DNA of 64,000 nt from Portunus trituberculatus (lineage: Eukaryota > Arthropoda > Malacostraca > Decapoda > Portunidae), in NCBI RefSeq assembly GCF_017591435.1, contig NC_059293.1, positions 20,688,589 through 20,752,588 of the forward strand, written 5' to 3'. Made by a program: the position numbers and the translations under genes. Position 1 is the first letter of the stretch; every line of letters begins with the position of its first letter. This document shows positions 1 through 12,506 of the stretch, in pieces. The notes below the pieces were generated by a model, which was given only the letters and a program-made list of their open reading frames with translations, searched no databases and was not told the DNA's origin.

Positions 1-167
1 TAGTAGACTTGTTGATTCTTTGATTAATAGACTGTTATCTAAAATACGAAAGGCAGTTAATGGAGGAGGAGGAGGAAGAGGAGGAGGAGGAGGAGGAGGA
101 GGAGGAGGAGGAGGAGGAGGAGGAGGAGCAGCTGTTAAAAGTGATATTTGATTTTTCTATGAATTCT

Positions 168-168
<1 letters not shown>

Positions 169-236
<68 letters not shown>

Positions 237-249
237 TGACACACACACG

Positions 250-331
<82 letters not shown>
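169..331. repeat. Compound (GT)n(CA)n(GA)n microsatellite
   Basis: About 66 bp of GT is followed by about 60 bp of CA and 31 bp of GA, with only short interruptions. GT followed by CA makes the first two blocks mutually complementary, so this segment can fold into a long hairpin. Confidence 0.95.
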
Positions 332-334
<3 letters not shown>

Positions 335-520
335 GTAACCTATCTCTATACCGTTTAATATAATTCATTCATTCATCGACAGGTGAATAACGGGATGGAA
401 TGAGCTGTCAGTAGAACCAGGAAACAGCTGAACGAATGAATAAAAAGGAAACGAAGGAATAAAAAGAATAAATAGGTAAATTAAAGAATGAAGAATGAAC
501 AAGAGAAGAAACGAAAAAAA

Positions 521-555
<35 letters not shown>

Positions 556-736
556 AAGGAAAAAAATGCTGGAAAGGAAAGGAAGGAGAAAAGGAAGAGA
601 TGAAAAGAAAATATAGATAAAAACAAAATAAATAGGAAGAAAGGAAGGACGGAAGGAAGGAAAGAAGGAAGGACGGAAGGAAAGAAGGAAGGAAGGAAGG
701 AAGGAAGCAAAGAAGATCCAGAACTAATTGATTGAT

Positions 737-800
<64 letters not shown>

Positions 801-918
801 CGTACGTGAGGGCATGCAGACACGTGTGCACGGAAAGAAAACAAATAAATAACAAACTGAGACAAAAAAAATAAACAAAACAAAGACAAGAAGTGAGTAA
901 GAAGAGGATGAAGGAACA

Positions 919-920
<2 letters not shown>

Positions 921-997
<77 letters not shown>

Positions 998-1112
998 TAG
1001 ATTGATAAATAGATAGATAGATAAATAGATAGATATATAGATAGTTAAATAGATAGATAGATAGATAGATAGATAGACAGATAGATAGGTAGATAGACAG
1101 ACAGACAGACAG
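921..1112. repeat. (GA)n followed by GATA/GACA tetranucleotide array
   Basis: About 74 bp of GA dinucleotides run into AGAT/ATAG-type and then AGAC tetranucleotides up to position 1112, showing stepwise evolution of one simple repeat into another. Confidence 0.9.
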
Positions 1113-1218
1113 ACTCCGACCCTCCCCCCACCACAAAACAGGATCTCGGGTTTCCGTGTTAATAATAATTGCGTTTTTCCTTCATTTTTTACTTCAATTA
1201 CTTCCTTTTGGCGCTTCC

Positions 1219-1301
<83 letters not shown>
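1219..1301. repeat. (GT)n microsatellite
   Basis: About 82 bp of uninterrupted GT dinucleotide. Confidence 0.95.
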
Positions 1302-1302
<1 letters not shown>

Positions 1303-1558
1303 ACTAACCATCTGCTTCACTACTTTTTTTTTTCCTCTTCCTCTTCTCTCTTTCTCTTTGCTCCTCTTTCTTTTCTTCTTCGGTTTCTTTTTTTTTTTTG
1401 TTGCATTTACATTCAAATCATTTAAATTTTTGCTATATAATTCTTCTGTTTACTCCTTTCTTTCATATTTTCATTCGTTTTCATTCGTTTCTCTTATTAT
1501 CGTCAATTTCATTCTTCGTTCTTATCCACAAATACACTCCATCATAAATAGTAATTTA

Positions 1559-1800
1559 GTAATTAACATATCCTTACAACACAAAGATAATTTCAGTATC
1601 ATAACATTTCAAACTTGTACCTTCCCTTTTTATTCCCCTCATTAACATTCCATTGCTGCTAACTCTCCTTATATCACAAAGATAACTTCTATCTTGCATT
1701 TTTCTATCCCCTTCAATAACAATCCATAGTTACTAACTCTCCTTACAACACAAAGATAACTTCAGTATCATAATATTTCAAACTTGTACCTTTCACTTTT
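1559..1800. repeat. Diverged tandem duplication
   Basis: A block starting near 1570 (CCTTACAACACAAAGATAA...) recurs near 1740 with a few substitutions, and a weaker copy sits near 1665. The period is about 85 bp with three recognisable units. No coding potential is apparent. Confidence 0.7.
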
Positions 1801-2229
1801 TACTTTTATATTTAATCTTTCATGCGGTTTCTGAACTCCCTCTGAAGGCAAAAGCATGTGTATTTTCCCTCCCTTCCCCCCAACGAGACTGTTCCTTTAA
1901 CATATTCCTCAGGCAACGCAAACCACGCTCAAAAAGAATTCATATCATTACGCTGCGGACTTCTACTACTTCTTCTTCTTCCTGCGTCTTGCACATGTTT
2001 TTTTTGGGGGAGGGTGGTTTAACTGTATTTTCTAACGTTTTCAGTGTATATCTTGTTCGTTTTTTTTTCATTCCGGTGCAGAGGAGTTATATTTTACGTG
2101 CTCTGTATACTGTGTTTACATTTTCCTTCTTTTGTTTATATTTCTTCGTGTTCGAGTATTTTGTGTTGTGATTCTATGTTGTATGATCTTGTGGAGTCAC
2201 TGAATAAGTAAGATTGGTGCTTTTGGTAA

Positions 2230-2262
<33 letters not shown>

Positions 2263-2805
2263 CAGTAGTGGTAGTAGCAGTAGCAGCAATAACAGCAGAA
2301 GTAGCTATAACAATAAAATTTCGAGTCACATTCCTCGTTAACTCACTACAGTAACATCTTATAGCCAGTCACTTCACTGATACAACGCTCACTAGCACCA
2401 CCAAAAGTCTCCATTGACAACCCACAGTCCCTACCCTACGTTCCTTCAATAAGAGAATGAAGACCCTGGCCCTTTCAAAACACGAGAAAGATAAGCATCA
2501 GGTATGTGAGTCTCCATTCTACCCACTGGACACGAGAAAGATGAAGGTTCGATATGTGAGACTATTCTACCCCTATTGGTCCGTGAAACCCTCTATTTTT
2601 ACCCTCAGATCTAGTTATAACGAGCCCTCAGTTCCCTCTAAGGTCTCCAGCACAGGAAGACAGTGGGTGAATAATCGACGCCACAACCAAGAGGGCCATA
2701 AGAAGACGTGTACATTTCTGCCTTCTTCCCACATGTCTCCTGCCTTCCCTCTCGTTCACGCCCTTGACTCACACACTGCCTCTCCCTCCACTCTCTTGCC
2801 ATTCC

Positions 2806-2851
<46 letters not shown>

Positions 2852-3162
2852 TCACGTTTTTGTTTTAACCTTATGACTGCGACTGTGTTCCTTCCTTCCT
2901 TCCCATCCATCTTTCTTTCCTCCCTTTTCTTCTTTCCTTCCTCCTCCTCCTCCTCCTCTTCCTTCTCCTCAGAAACAATGAAAGAGAAAGATTTTATAAC
3001 ACGATGAAAGTACATAAAGCCAACTCTGATCTGAATTTTACAAGTGGACGAAGACGAAGAGGAAGAAGACGAGGAAGAGGAAGAAAAGAAAAAAAGGAGG
3101 AGGAAGAGGACAAGGAAGAGGCTGGCACAGTGTGGTACGTATGCACATCCTTAGGGCGTCAA

Positions 3163-3196
<34 letters not shown>

Positions 3197-3346
3197 AACA
3201 AATAAACGAATACGATATAAGTAACAGCAGAAACGGGACTTATCGATAGAACATAATGAGGAGGAGGAGAAGGAAGAGGAGGAGGAGGAGGAGAAGGAAG
3301 AGGAGGGAGGTTATGACTCATTAGAGGGAGTGTCGAATGAAGACTA

Positions 3347-3385
<39 letters not shown>

Positions 3386-3499
3386 AATAACAAGAAGGGT
3401 GATGTTTACAATTCCTCATATCTACGGTGTTACTAATCCGTGTTTATGGCGACTCGTGTTTGCCTTATGTCTTCACGCGTGGCCGAGGAACGTTAGAGC

Positions 3500-3552
<53 letters not shown>

Positions 3553-3570
3553 TTAGACTAAATACATTAC

Positions 3571-3615
<45 letters not shown>

Positions 3616-3882
3616 GTCACGATTTTTCTTTGTTTTGCCCTCATAACTAACACCTCCACCTCTTCCTCTTCCTCCTCCTCCTCCTCCTCCTCCTCCTTAA
3701 GCTCATCTTCCTCTTTCTTCTCCAAGTGGCAGGTAATCAAGAAACAAAAATAAAGAGCTGAGGAAACACTTCTGGAAAAGGTTATTATCTCTCTCTCTCT
3801 CTCTCTCTCTCTCTGCGTGGCACGTGTGTCGACGCTCGCTTTAACGGGACTCGGCCGACCTAATACCCGGGGCGCAATTAGC

Positions 3883-3936
<54 letters not shown>

Positions 3937-4013
3937 GGATAGATAGTATGAAATGCGTCCGTCAAGTTATAGCATGAGCAGACTTGGTTAATAGTGAATA
4001 GTCGTAGTGGTGA

Positions 4014-4031
4014 TGGCGGTAGTGGTGGTGA

Positions 4032-4099
<68 letters not shown>

Positions 4100-4122
4100 A
4101 TGGTGGTGGTGGTGGTGGTGGT
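4014..4122. repeat. (AGT)n/(TGG)n trinucleotide repeat
   Basis: A long run of AGT units from about 4031 to 4099 is flanked by GGT/TGG units. It is a trinucleotide microsatellite with no reading-frame support. Confidence 0.9.
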
Positions 4123-4241
4123 TCAAAAACTACAAGGAATCTGCTCTCTTAAGCATGAATTTCTAAACTGAAGTCCTACACGCAAGGAGGCTCAAAGGAT
4201 GTCTTAATGGAAATGTACCTCCAACTCCTACACTGCTAATA

Positions 4242-4455
4242 TTAATCCCTATAGTACCATGACGCGTTCCCATATTCATTCTGCTTACTATCTGGTGATT
4301 TTATACACCTTCAGAAACTCATGTGTGGCATTTGATTTGTGGAGACTGGCTATTAATCTTTTGACTTCCATGCACCCTTCCTAATGTCAATAAAATTATC
4401 CAATCGTACACAAATTTCAAGGTAAAAAAATGTGTCCCAGTACTGAAGACGTTAA
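4242..4455 (-). mobile_element. TTAA-flanked MITE, copy A
   Basis: A 214-bp element bounded by TTAA on both sides, with imperfect terminal inverted repeats (ends related to CCCTTTCAGTACTGGGAC). It is one of six related copies in the window (4242, 4977, 10823, 14928, 15364 and 30869). TTAA target sites with CCC...GGG ends match what is known of piggyBac-type non-autonomous elements; this superfamily assignment is inference. No transposase reading frame is present. The orientation is opposite to copy B. Confidence 0.75.
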
Positions 4456-4976
4456 TCATATACTATAATCCTATACTAATTTTTACACCGTCTCTTATCA
4501 AAACGTGTCATCTTAGACCTAAAGAGACACAGCCAGAGAAGTCTCACAATGTTATTCAAGGTTAAGGTAAACTGATCTTATACCAATGAATGAGTTGCAA
4601 TGGTGTACATACTTCGGCCGATCTTCAGGCAGTGTGGGTGCGCCAGGAGAACGAAGCAAACACTCCTGGAGCTGCCTCAACAAACATCCGCACCCCGCAC
4701 ACCACACGCTCAGACCTCACTAGATTCTTCCTCCTCTAACCAGGAACATTGTGTGTAAAGTAGACGTGAAATTTCTTGGTGCTATGAAAATATTTTGGTG
4801 TTTTAGTGTAGTATTTAACTGCTATATGGTAAAACGGACTATATTTTTAGGGAATGCATGAGAATTCTAAAGTGTTCTGGGTTTTCTGTTGTTCTAGTGT
4901 AATATTTGATCACTATAGATAGCAGGAACGTATTTAATTCAGTCTTGCACCAGTAGAGGGCAAAGCAATCATGGTC

Positions 4977-5191
4977 TTAACCCTTTCAGTACTGGGACAT
5001 ATCTTTTATCTTGAAATTTGTGTACGATTAGATAATTTTATTGACACTAATAATGGTCTATGGAGGTCAGAAGATTAATGGCAATAGTCTTCACTATTAT
5101 AACCCCCCACATGAGTTTCTGAAGCTGTATCAAATCACCAAATAGTAAGCAGAATGAATTTGGAAACGAGTCATGGTACTGGAGGGGTTAA
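4977..5191 (+). mobile_element. TTAA-flanked MITE, copy B
   Basis: A 215-bp copy of the same family. It opens with TTAACCCTTTCAGTACTGGG and closes with GGTACTGGAGGGGTTAA, giving clear inverted termini and a TTAA at each end. It lies about 520 bp from copy A in inverted orientation. Confidence 0.8.
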
Positions 5192-5465
5192 AACTTGAGA
5201 AAAATAGAAAAGATGTATTCAGTATTCTTATGATACTCTCCATTACCACCACCACCACGTCTGACCATTCCACCTCGTACTCTTCACTCAATTCTACACC
5301 ACCACCACCACCACCACCACCACCACCACCGCACGCCGCACCCACGCCACACCTACAGAATAAAATGACTGTCACTCAGGTCAATAGCCTCCTCCTCCTT
5401 CTCTAGTTCCTCCGCCTCTTCCTCCCCAAGTATGGAAGATGACGCGAAGATAACCTTGGTGACGT

Positions 5466-5520
<55 letters not shown>
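5466..5520. repeat. (CA)n microsatellite
   Basis: About 53 bp of uninterrupted CA dinucleotide. Confidence 0.95.
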
Positions 5521-5524
<4 letters not shown>

Positions 5525-5956
5525 CTTTATCCACGTGCCTGAAGACGAGAAGGAGGAGGAGGAGGAGGAGGAGGACCAGGAGGAGGACCAGGAGGAAAAA
5601 CAAGAATAAAGGGAGGTTAATTAAGTTATATAATGCTTTCCTTCATTCAGCAAAATACATTGAGAGAAGAGAAGAAGAAGAAGAAGAAGAAGAAGAAGAA
5701 GAAGAAGAGATGGAGAAGAACAGAGAAGGAAACAAATGAGAAAGACTAAACCACTGAGAGGAAATAATTTAAAAAAGAGACAAATTGGTACACAGAAAGG
5801 AGAGGAATAAGAGTTAGGAAGATATGGAAATAGATCACATAAATGGATACCCCTTCTATTCATTCCTCCTTTCCTTGTAACCATCAACATTCCTACTCCT
5901 TCCATACATAACGCTTCTTTCTTCCTTATCTTCCTTCTTCCTATTTACCTCGTCCA

Positions 5957-6012
<56 letters not shown>

Positions 6013-6280
6013 GCGCGCGCATGTATCCATCTCCCTTACACTCACCTCTCTCTCTCTCTCTCTCTCTCTCTCTTGCAATCCACGTATCTTGGCGCAATAC
6101 AATCCAAGTTCACTGCCCTACTGGAGGCGTGGTAGTGGTGGTGGTGGTGGTGGTGGTAGTGGGTAGCCTTGACCACGTAACCTGCCTGCTTGCTAAAGAG
6201 GCGGTGGTGGTGGTGGTGGAGGCGGTGATGGTGGTTGTGGCATCCCGTTAGGTTAGCTGGGCACCGGTACTTACAGATGC

Positions 6281-6346
<66 letters not shown>
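6281..6346. repeat. (GA)n microsatellite
   Basis: About 66 bp of GA dinucleotide; further GA/CT arrays follow at about 6527-6571, 6692-6735, 6792-6822, 7148-7189, 7244-7290 and 7347-7394. Confidence 0.95.
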
Positions 6347-6349
<3 letters not shown>

Positions 6350-6524
6350 GGAAAGGAAAGCTGATAAGATAAATGATTAGAGAAAGGGGGAAGAAAGAGG
6401 AAATTGAGCGAAAAAAAGTAGAGGAAGACGAGAGACGAGAAAGATAAATAAATGAGAGGTAAAAGAAAGTGAAGAAAGTGCAAGAAATCGACAAAAATAA
6501 GAGAATGAAGGAAAGAAAAAACAT

Positions 6525-6574
<50 letters not shown>

Positions 6575-6690
6575 CAAGGAAGGCAGGAGGGCGAAGGGAG
6601 AAGGGATTGGGGATGAGAAGGAAAGACCACTAGATGAGAAAGGAAGAACAGTTATCCTGGGACACGATTATCGCCTTGAGCACTCACCTA

Positions 6691-6738
<48 letters not shown>

Positions 6739-6789
6739 TGACAGTGGTAAGTTCATGATCAGCCTGCAGCGTGCGCAATGAAGGTTAAA

Positions 6790-6824
<35 letters not shown>

Positions 6825-6845
6825 CTAGGAATTTAGGACAATATG

Positions 6846-6878
<33 letters not shown>

Positions 6879-7143
6879 TGTGTGTGTGTAACGGGACAAA
6901 GTCAAGAGGTGTGAGGGAGAGGAGGAGGAAAGTGGAGAGGGAGAGGGAGAGGGAGGAAAGACGAGGAGGGAGGAAGGGAGGGTATGTACCGATGCCTCCT
7001 CCATAAAATTAGGTTCCTTCTTAACCTCTTCCTTCATCTCCTCTTCATCCTCCTTCGTCCTCCTCCTCCTCTTCCTTCTTCTCATTTTTCTCTTCTCTCC
7101 CATTTATGATAATCTTCTTTCTCCCTCTATCTAGTATTTACGT

Positions 7144-7191
<48 letters not shown>

Positions 7192-7240
7192 AATAAAAGA
7201 GGATGAAGAAGATAGTTTAAATTGATAATATGTACTGGAA

Positions 7241-7290
<50 letters not shown>

Positions 7291-7345
7291 GGGGGAGGAG
7301 AGGAAAGGAGGGAAGGCTGTGGTGTTGAGGTCGGTTAGGTCGCTC

Positions 7346-7397
<52 letters not shown>

Positions 7398-8085
7398 TCA
7401 ATCAAGTTCTCAATCGGCCTTTTCTCATTGACGAAGTAGAATCCACGTCAAACAATCACTGGCGTCATGAGAGCACTTTTGAAAACGCTGTCAATTTCCA
7501 CCAGACTCAATTAAGAGTATAGATTCAATAAACTGTCACTAAAATCATTAAATAACCCATAAAACCGCATTGGCCTCTATCAAACCCTATTATAAGTGTA
7601 GAATTCACGTTAATCTACCATCATAAAAAAAAAAAACACTTGAGAACCTGTTAAAAGTGCCTTAAAATCTCAGTTCCTTCCACTGAAGCCTGTTAAAAGC
7701 ATACAATCACGGCTCGACCATCTCTGTAATCATAACGACGCACTTGAAAGCCTCGGTAACTTCCACTAGAGCGTGTTGGAAGCTGGCGAGACAAAGTGAG
7801 GAGAGGTGAGGAAGCGTTCATTTGAAAATACGGTTCCACACGCCACGTTAATAGCCCGCGACATGGTGTTACGTTGTTACTATTGTTCTTATTCACTAGA
7901 TAAAGAGGAGGTGTGGTCGTGTTGTCTCTTTATAACTGGATAACTGGATACTTCCTCTCATCATCTACATTCATAAGATGTTGCCCTTCTTAATTAATTC
8001 TTTTTATTCTTCGTCTTCTTCATTTCCATCCCTTTCCTTCTCTTCCTCCTCGTATTGTTATTGTGTAGCCTACTCGTCTCTGTCT

Positions 8086-8090
<5 letters not shown>

Positions 8091-8170
<80 letters not shown>
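8091..8170. repeat. (CT)n microsatellite
   Basis: About 80 bp of uninterrupted CT dinucleotide. Confidence 0.95.
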
Positions 8171-8175
<5 letters not shown>

Positions 8176-8678
8176 TTTTCTCCGCTTTTTTCATTCATTT
8201 CTTTTTCCCGTTCATATTTTTACCGATATTTCTTTTTTTTTCCTTTTTCCACCTGTCTGTCTGCTGGCCTGCTTGTATTTTTGTATCTCTCGTTTTTCTT
8301 CATTTTTGTCTTTCTGTCTAATTGTGTGTCTGTCTGTTTGTCTGTTCGTCTTTCTTTCCCCGATCTTCCTCCTCTCTCATTTTCTTTCCTGTCTGTCATC
8401 CTGCTTAAAAGAAAACGCCAAAACCAGTCTTGTCTCTCGAATTAAAAACATTATTCTTAGCCCCGTGACGATTTCTCCTCCACGACAAGACATTGGTCAG
8501 TATTTGCCAATCACTTGTGCAAAATACCATGCCTGTTTTTTCTTTTATTTTCTTTTATTGGTCTTTCTCCTTCAGACTGTCACTGGTTGAAAGAACTTTA
8601 TTTGTTATGAGGAAAGCGAAGGTGTGTGTGTGTGTGTGTGCGTGTGTCTGTGTGTGCTTTTGTTTCCATTGTTTGCAT

Positions 8679-8728
<50 letters not shown>

Positions 8729-9008
8729 AATTATTTGAAGACCAGCCATCTCACCTATTTCTGGAGTATGTCATATTAAGTTTTCCTTGGTAATGTTACC
8801 TGGCCTAATCTTAGTTTACTGAAAATAAGGGGGGGACGACTGTAAGTGGATTCTCAATATTCTTTTTGTTGCAGGGAATGGTTACTATCTACTGTTGTGT
8901 TGAAATTCTCTACATGACATGCTTGTATAGATATTTCAGTGAATTCCCTGTGCTGTTTGTCCCTCCAATCCCTGCCCCTCTTTTTTTTCTATCATTCATT
9001 CATTCTCT

Positions 9009-9044
9009 CTGTCTCTCTGTCTCTCTCTCTCTCTCTCTTTCTCT

Positions 9045-9117
<73 letters not shown>

Positions 9118-9164
9118 ATTTTCTTTACCATCAGTCCATATTCTCACTCTGATTTCCCTTAAAT

Positions 9165-9238
<74 letters not shown>
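9009..9238. repeat. Paired (CT)n microsatellites next to the PAN exon
   Basis: Two CT arrays (about 9009-9113 with TTTCTC interruptions, and 9169-9238) are separated by about 55 bp of unique DNA. The second ends about 28 bp from the proposed splice donor of the PAN-domain exon, so on the minus strand a (GA)n tract lies just inside the intron. Confidence 0.95.
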
Positions 9239-9241
<3 letters not shown>

Positions 9242-9266
9242 CAATCAATTAAACACAGCCACCCAC

Positions 9267-9615
9267 CTGATCTTTCCTCGACTGCAGACTTGAAGAGCAC
9301 ACACAGCCCAGTCTCGAAGTTGATTGCCTTGCAGAGGGAATTGGCGCGACACAGGTCGAGGCATTCGCTGAGCAGGAGAGTGCCAACGCGAGAGGCAATG
9401 ATATCTTCCGCTGAAGCTGAGTAAACGAAGCCGGTGATTAGCTCGAAACTCTCCTTCCCTTGACAAGTGGCGATGAGCGGCGTTAGACCATCTTGGCGAG
9501 TCAATGGTCCTGGCCTCCTTCGTGCGGGCTTCTGCTTCTGCCGATTTCGCTGGGCATCGACAGTAGCGAGAAGTACCGTCAGGAAGATCACGCGTAGGAC
9601 GGTTGTGGATACCAT
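9267..9615 (-). CDS. PAN/Apple-domain secreted protein, first coding exon (partial gene)
   Basis: I chose the ATG at 9615 because it opens a typical signal peptide (MVSTTVLRVIFLTVLLATVDA). The frame stays open upstream to 9879, but that part is compositionally odd and would bury the signal. After a basic linker (residues ~22-40) comes a PAN/Apple-like segment, with Cys at CQGKESFELITGF, LSECLDLCRANSLCKAINFE and GLCVLF. The exon ends after a G in phase 1 at a GTGGGT donor (9261-9266). PAN modules mediate protein or carbohydrate binding in secreted proteins. In insects this signal-PAN arrangement occurs at the N-terminus of PAN-ZP apical matrix proteins (nompA/neo/nyo type); whether a ZP domain follows cannot be seen. 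The 3' exons are missing, perhaps beyond the microsatellite field or off the window. I am fairly confident the exon is real, but the family assignment is tentative. Confidence 0.65.
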
Positions 9616-10149
9616 CGCGCCGGTTAACAGAGACGAGAGTAAGTGTGTCGAAGTAGATGTGTTGCGTGTGCGTGTGTGTGTCACGGGCAGCGGGAGGTGT
9701 TTGCTGGCGTGACCGCGTGGTTGTACACCCTCCACCCGACTGAAGGAGTGAAGGAGGAGCCAACCAGTCAGCCAGCCAGCCAGCCAGCGCCGCCCGAGAC
9801 CCGCGACCACTCCAGCCTCGCCCCCTGCCCCGCCTCCAGCCCTCCTCCCTCCTCGCCGCCACTGACACACTTTACACACCTGTTCTTGATGATGTCACAC
9901 GGGTCTTGCGGGAATCCACGATCAGATACACCAACCCACACACCCACCCGCCCACACACACACACACACACACACACTTCCTACACGCATTGTATCTATT
10001 CTTATGGTGTCTGTAATGTTGGCGGCTGAGAATGCCAAGTAAATCATTATACAGTAACAGGACTTCGTTTCAAAGACAGCAGCTATATCTCCTTTGCTTA
10101 TTGTAATTCAGAATTCAGCACCTTACATGTTGAACAAAATGAAATAGTG

Positions 10150-10200
10150 ATGATAGTAGTAGTAATTATTGTTGTTGTTATTGTTCTTCTTGTTGTTCTT

Positions 10201-10249
<49 letters not shown>

Positions 10250-10411
10250 AAATAATAATAAAAATAATAAAAAAAGTAGTAGTAGTAGTAGAAATGATAA
10301 TAATAATAATGATAATAATAATAATAATAATAACAATAATAATAATAATAATAATAATAACAACAATAGTAATAATAATAATGATAATAATAATAATAAT
10401 AATAATAATCA
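10150..10411. repeat. Mixed trinucleotide field (AGT/AAT/GTT)n
   Basis: Blocks of TTG/TTC, AGT and AAT units succeed each other for about 260 bp, with occasional GAT and CAA. Its translations are poly-Val, poly-Ile or poly-Leu and are not genes. Confidence 0.9.
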
Positions 10412-10477
10412 GAAGAATCAGAAGATGGGTAGCAATATTAAATCATAACACGTAGACATACAGCTATTCATTTACAT

Positions 10478-10509
<32 letters not shown>

Positions 10510-10559
10510 CGATAAGTAAGAAAGATGCCAATGTCAATATCATCTCACGTACCACAACT

Positions 10560-10695
10560 ATCCATCTACTAATCAATAACTGCCATCTCTACAGGCCAGC
10601 ACTCCTTCCTCTCTAAAGCTTAACCTAACCTAACCATCCATCTACTTATCAATAGCTGCCATCTCTACAGGCTAGACTTCCTTCCTCTCTGAAGC
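10560..10695. repeat. Tandem duplication of a ~60-bp unit with AACCT spacer
   Basis: 10560-10619 (ATCCATCTACTAATCAATAA...) recurs at about 10635-10695 with few changes. Three AACCT pentamers sit between the two copies. Confidence 0.75.
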
Positions 10696-10822
10696 ATCGG
10701 GACTTAATGTAGATGCTGGAGATCACTGAACCTACAGGAATTTATTTCTACGTGTTGTATTTCCTGAGCGACTCTTGCTAAACTCTATGTGTATATACCG
10801 CCGCTTTTCACCGCCATTCAGT

Positions 10823-11023
10823 TTAACCTCTTCACTAGAAGGACGCATTTCCATATTCATTCTGCTTTCTATTTGGTGATTTTATACAGCTTCAGAAACG
10901 TATGTGGGGATTAAAATAGTGAAGACTGTGGACATTAATTTTCTGACCTCCAAAAACCTTTCCTGTTTTAAATAAAATCGTCAAATCATATCCAAAATTT
11001 GGGCTGAAAATGCGCTCCATTAA
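10823..11023 (-). mobile_element. TTAA-flanked MITE, copy C (degenerate)
   Basis: A diverged copy in the same orientation as copies A and D. The core (CCATATTCATTCTGCTT, TTGGTGATTTTATACAGC, TTCAGAAAC) is clear and TTAA occurs at both proposed ends, but the right terminal repeat is eroded. Confidence 0.65.
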
Positions 11024-11165
11024 TTTTTTCCTATGTGAAATGGGAAAGATCGCCAAGGACAACAGAAAGAGTAAAATAAAAAGGCCCATTTAGTTGCCAG
11101 TCCCCCATCCATGCATTACTATTATTCTCCTACCTCATTATATTATGCTGGGCCACCTACAGGCA

Positions 11166-11405
11166 TATTTTGTACTATTCTGGCCAATCTTCTAGCTTTT
11201 TTTTTTTTTTTTACTATTCAGCCTTATTCTATACTATCTAGCTCCACCAACTAGTATTTTAGCTCTCCCTTCATATTTTGTACAATTCTGGCACATCTTC
11301 TAGCCTTTTTTCACTATCCATCTTTACTGTGGTACTATCTAACTCCACCAACTACTATTCTAGCCTCCCCTCTTATCATATTTTGTACTATTCTGGCCCT
11401 ATTTG
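11166..11405. repeat. ~108-bp tandem repeat
   Basis: The motif ATATTTTGTACTATTCTGGC appears near 11166, 11272 and 11379 with substitutions, and the intervening text (ATCTAGCTCCACCAACTA) also repeats. There are two full units and one partial unit. Confidence 0.7.
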
Positions 11406-11512
11406 TCCCTTTCTTTTGGCTGACCTTTTGACCTGCAAGGGAACTGGGAATTGTGGGTCTTTTTTTTTTTTTGTTACCCTTTGACCAGTTTTCCCCTTAC
11501 ATAAAAAAAATC
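11405..11512 (+). mobile_element. Degenerate LINE 3' tail
   Basis: The text from about 11405 (GGGAACTGGGAATTGTGGG, a T-run, then CCCTTTGACCAGTTTTCCCC and a terminal A-run) parallels the 3' untranslated end of the LINE at 54186-54708 (CAACCAGCGGAA, T-run, CCCTTGGCCAGTGCCC, A-rich tail). This is inferred from similarity between the two loci. Confidence 0.45.
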
Positions 11513-12212
11513 CAACCTTATCTTTAACTAGACATCTTTACTGTCCAGCTCCAACTTCTATTCTAGCCCACCATCTAGTCAACCTCACTTTGTATTACTC
11601 AGTCCATCTGCTTATGACTTGCTGCCTGCCACTTCATCCCACCATACTTGAGGATACATCAGAAGACCAGATGCCAGAGGACCATTTGCCTATAGAGTGT
11701 ACCTGTTTATTTACCACTACTGCCAGTGAACTGTGTGTGTGGAAGAAGAGATTAGAAAGGATATCTCTCAATCCCAGCCCACTGTTTTCTGCCCAGCTCC
11801 ACTAGTGTAGTTATAAAAAATAGAATGAAGACAAGGTTCTGGGGCAAAAATATTCAAACAGTCAAGAATTACCTTAGTTCAGCACCTTGTAAATAGAAAT
11901 TGACTTACTGTAAAGGATATCAGCAGATACTAGAAATAATTGCAAGGGAAACCGTATTGAAAAGTCAAACTGTTCTATATACCACAACAATTAAAGTCCA
12001 AGAAAATGATGCTCCTCTTCAGTTTCCACAGTATGTTTATTTACAAGTAATATACATAAGGTGTCACTTCATGGAAAATTTGTAACAATAATCATCTAAA
12101 CCTCTACATTGGAGGGTGACATTCCTCACAGAGATGGCTGCCAAGACAAAGCACTGCACACACACATGCACACACACACACACACACACATGCACACACA
12201 CACACAACACGC

Positions 12213-12506
12213 GCCCGGTAGCTCAGTGGTTAGAGCGCTGGCTTCACAAGCCAAAGAGGACCAGGGTTCGATTCCCCGGCCGGGTGGAGATATTTGGGTG
12301 TGTCTCCTTTCACGTGTAGGTGGTGTTCACCTAGCAGTGAGTAGGTATGGGATGTAAATCAAGGAGTTGTGACCTTGTTGTCCCGGTGTGTGTATTGTGT
12401 GCCTGGTCTCAGGCTTATCCGAAGATCGGAAATAATGAGCTCTGAGCTTGTTCCGTAGGGTAACGTCTGGCTGTCTCGTCAGAGACTGCAGCAGGTCAAA
12501 CAGTGA

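Larger units (their letters stand above)
1..9240. repeat. Microsatellite-dominated region without a supportable gene
   Basis: More than thirty long simple repeats lie in this stretch: (GT/CA)n, (GA/CT)n, (AGG)n, (AGT)n, (GGT)n, (GGAA)n and GATA/GACA arrays, often adjacent and in compound form. The open reading frames here are translations of these repeats (Cys-Val, Ser-Leu, Thr-His and Arg-Glu dipeptides) and are not genes. Between them are short unique stretches and two inverted MITE copies. The region lies downstream of the first exon of the PAN-domain gene on the minus strand, so it is probably an intron of that gene or intergenic DNA; I could not find another PAN-like or other conserved exon in it. 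Confidence 0.85.
9616..12211. other. Intergenic stretch between PAN-domain exon and OCIAD1 (part)
   Basis: Contains GC-rich sequence upstream of the PAN start (about 9620-9870, a plausible promoter or 5' UTR, unproven), short CA repeats, a long trinucleotide field (10150-10411), a 60-bp tandem duplication, MITE copy C, an ~108-bp tandem repeat and a degenerate LINE tail. No gene is recognised. Confidence 0.7.

Noticed and set aside
7693..7896. 67-residue minus frame as a further exon of the PAN-domain gene
   Set aside because: Lacks the Cys pattern of PAN or ZP domains and has no convincing acceptor.
12213..12287. Candidate functional tRNA-Val gene
   Set aside because: A and B boxes are present, but the sequence continues into a known-type SINE body without a Pol III T-run, and pairing of the acceptor stem is imperfect.
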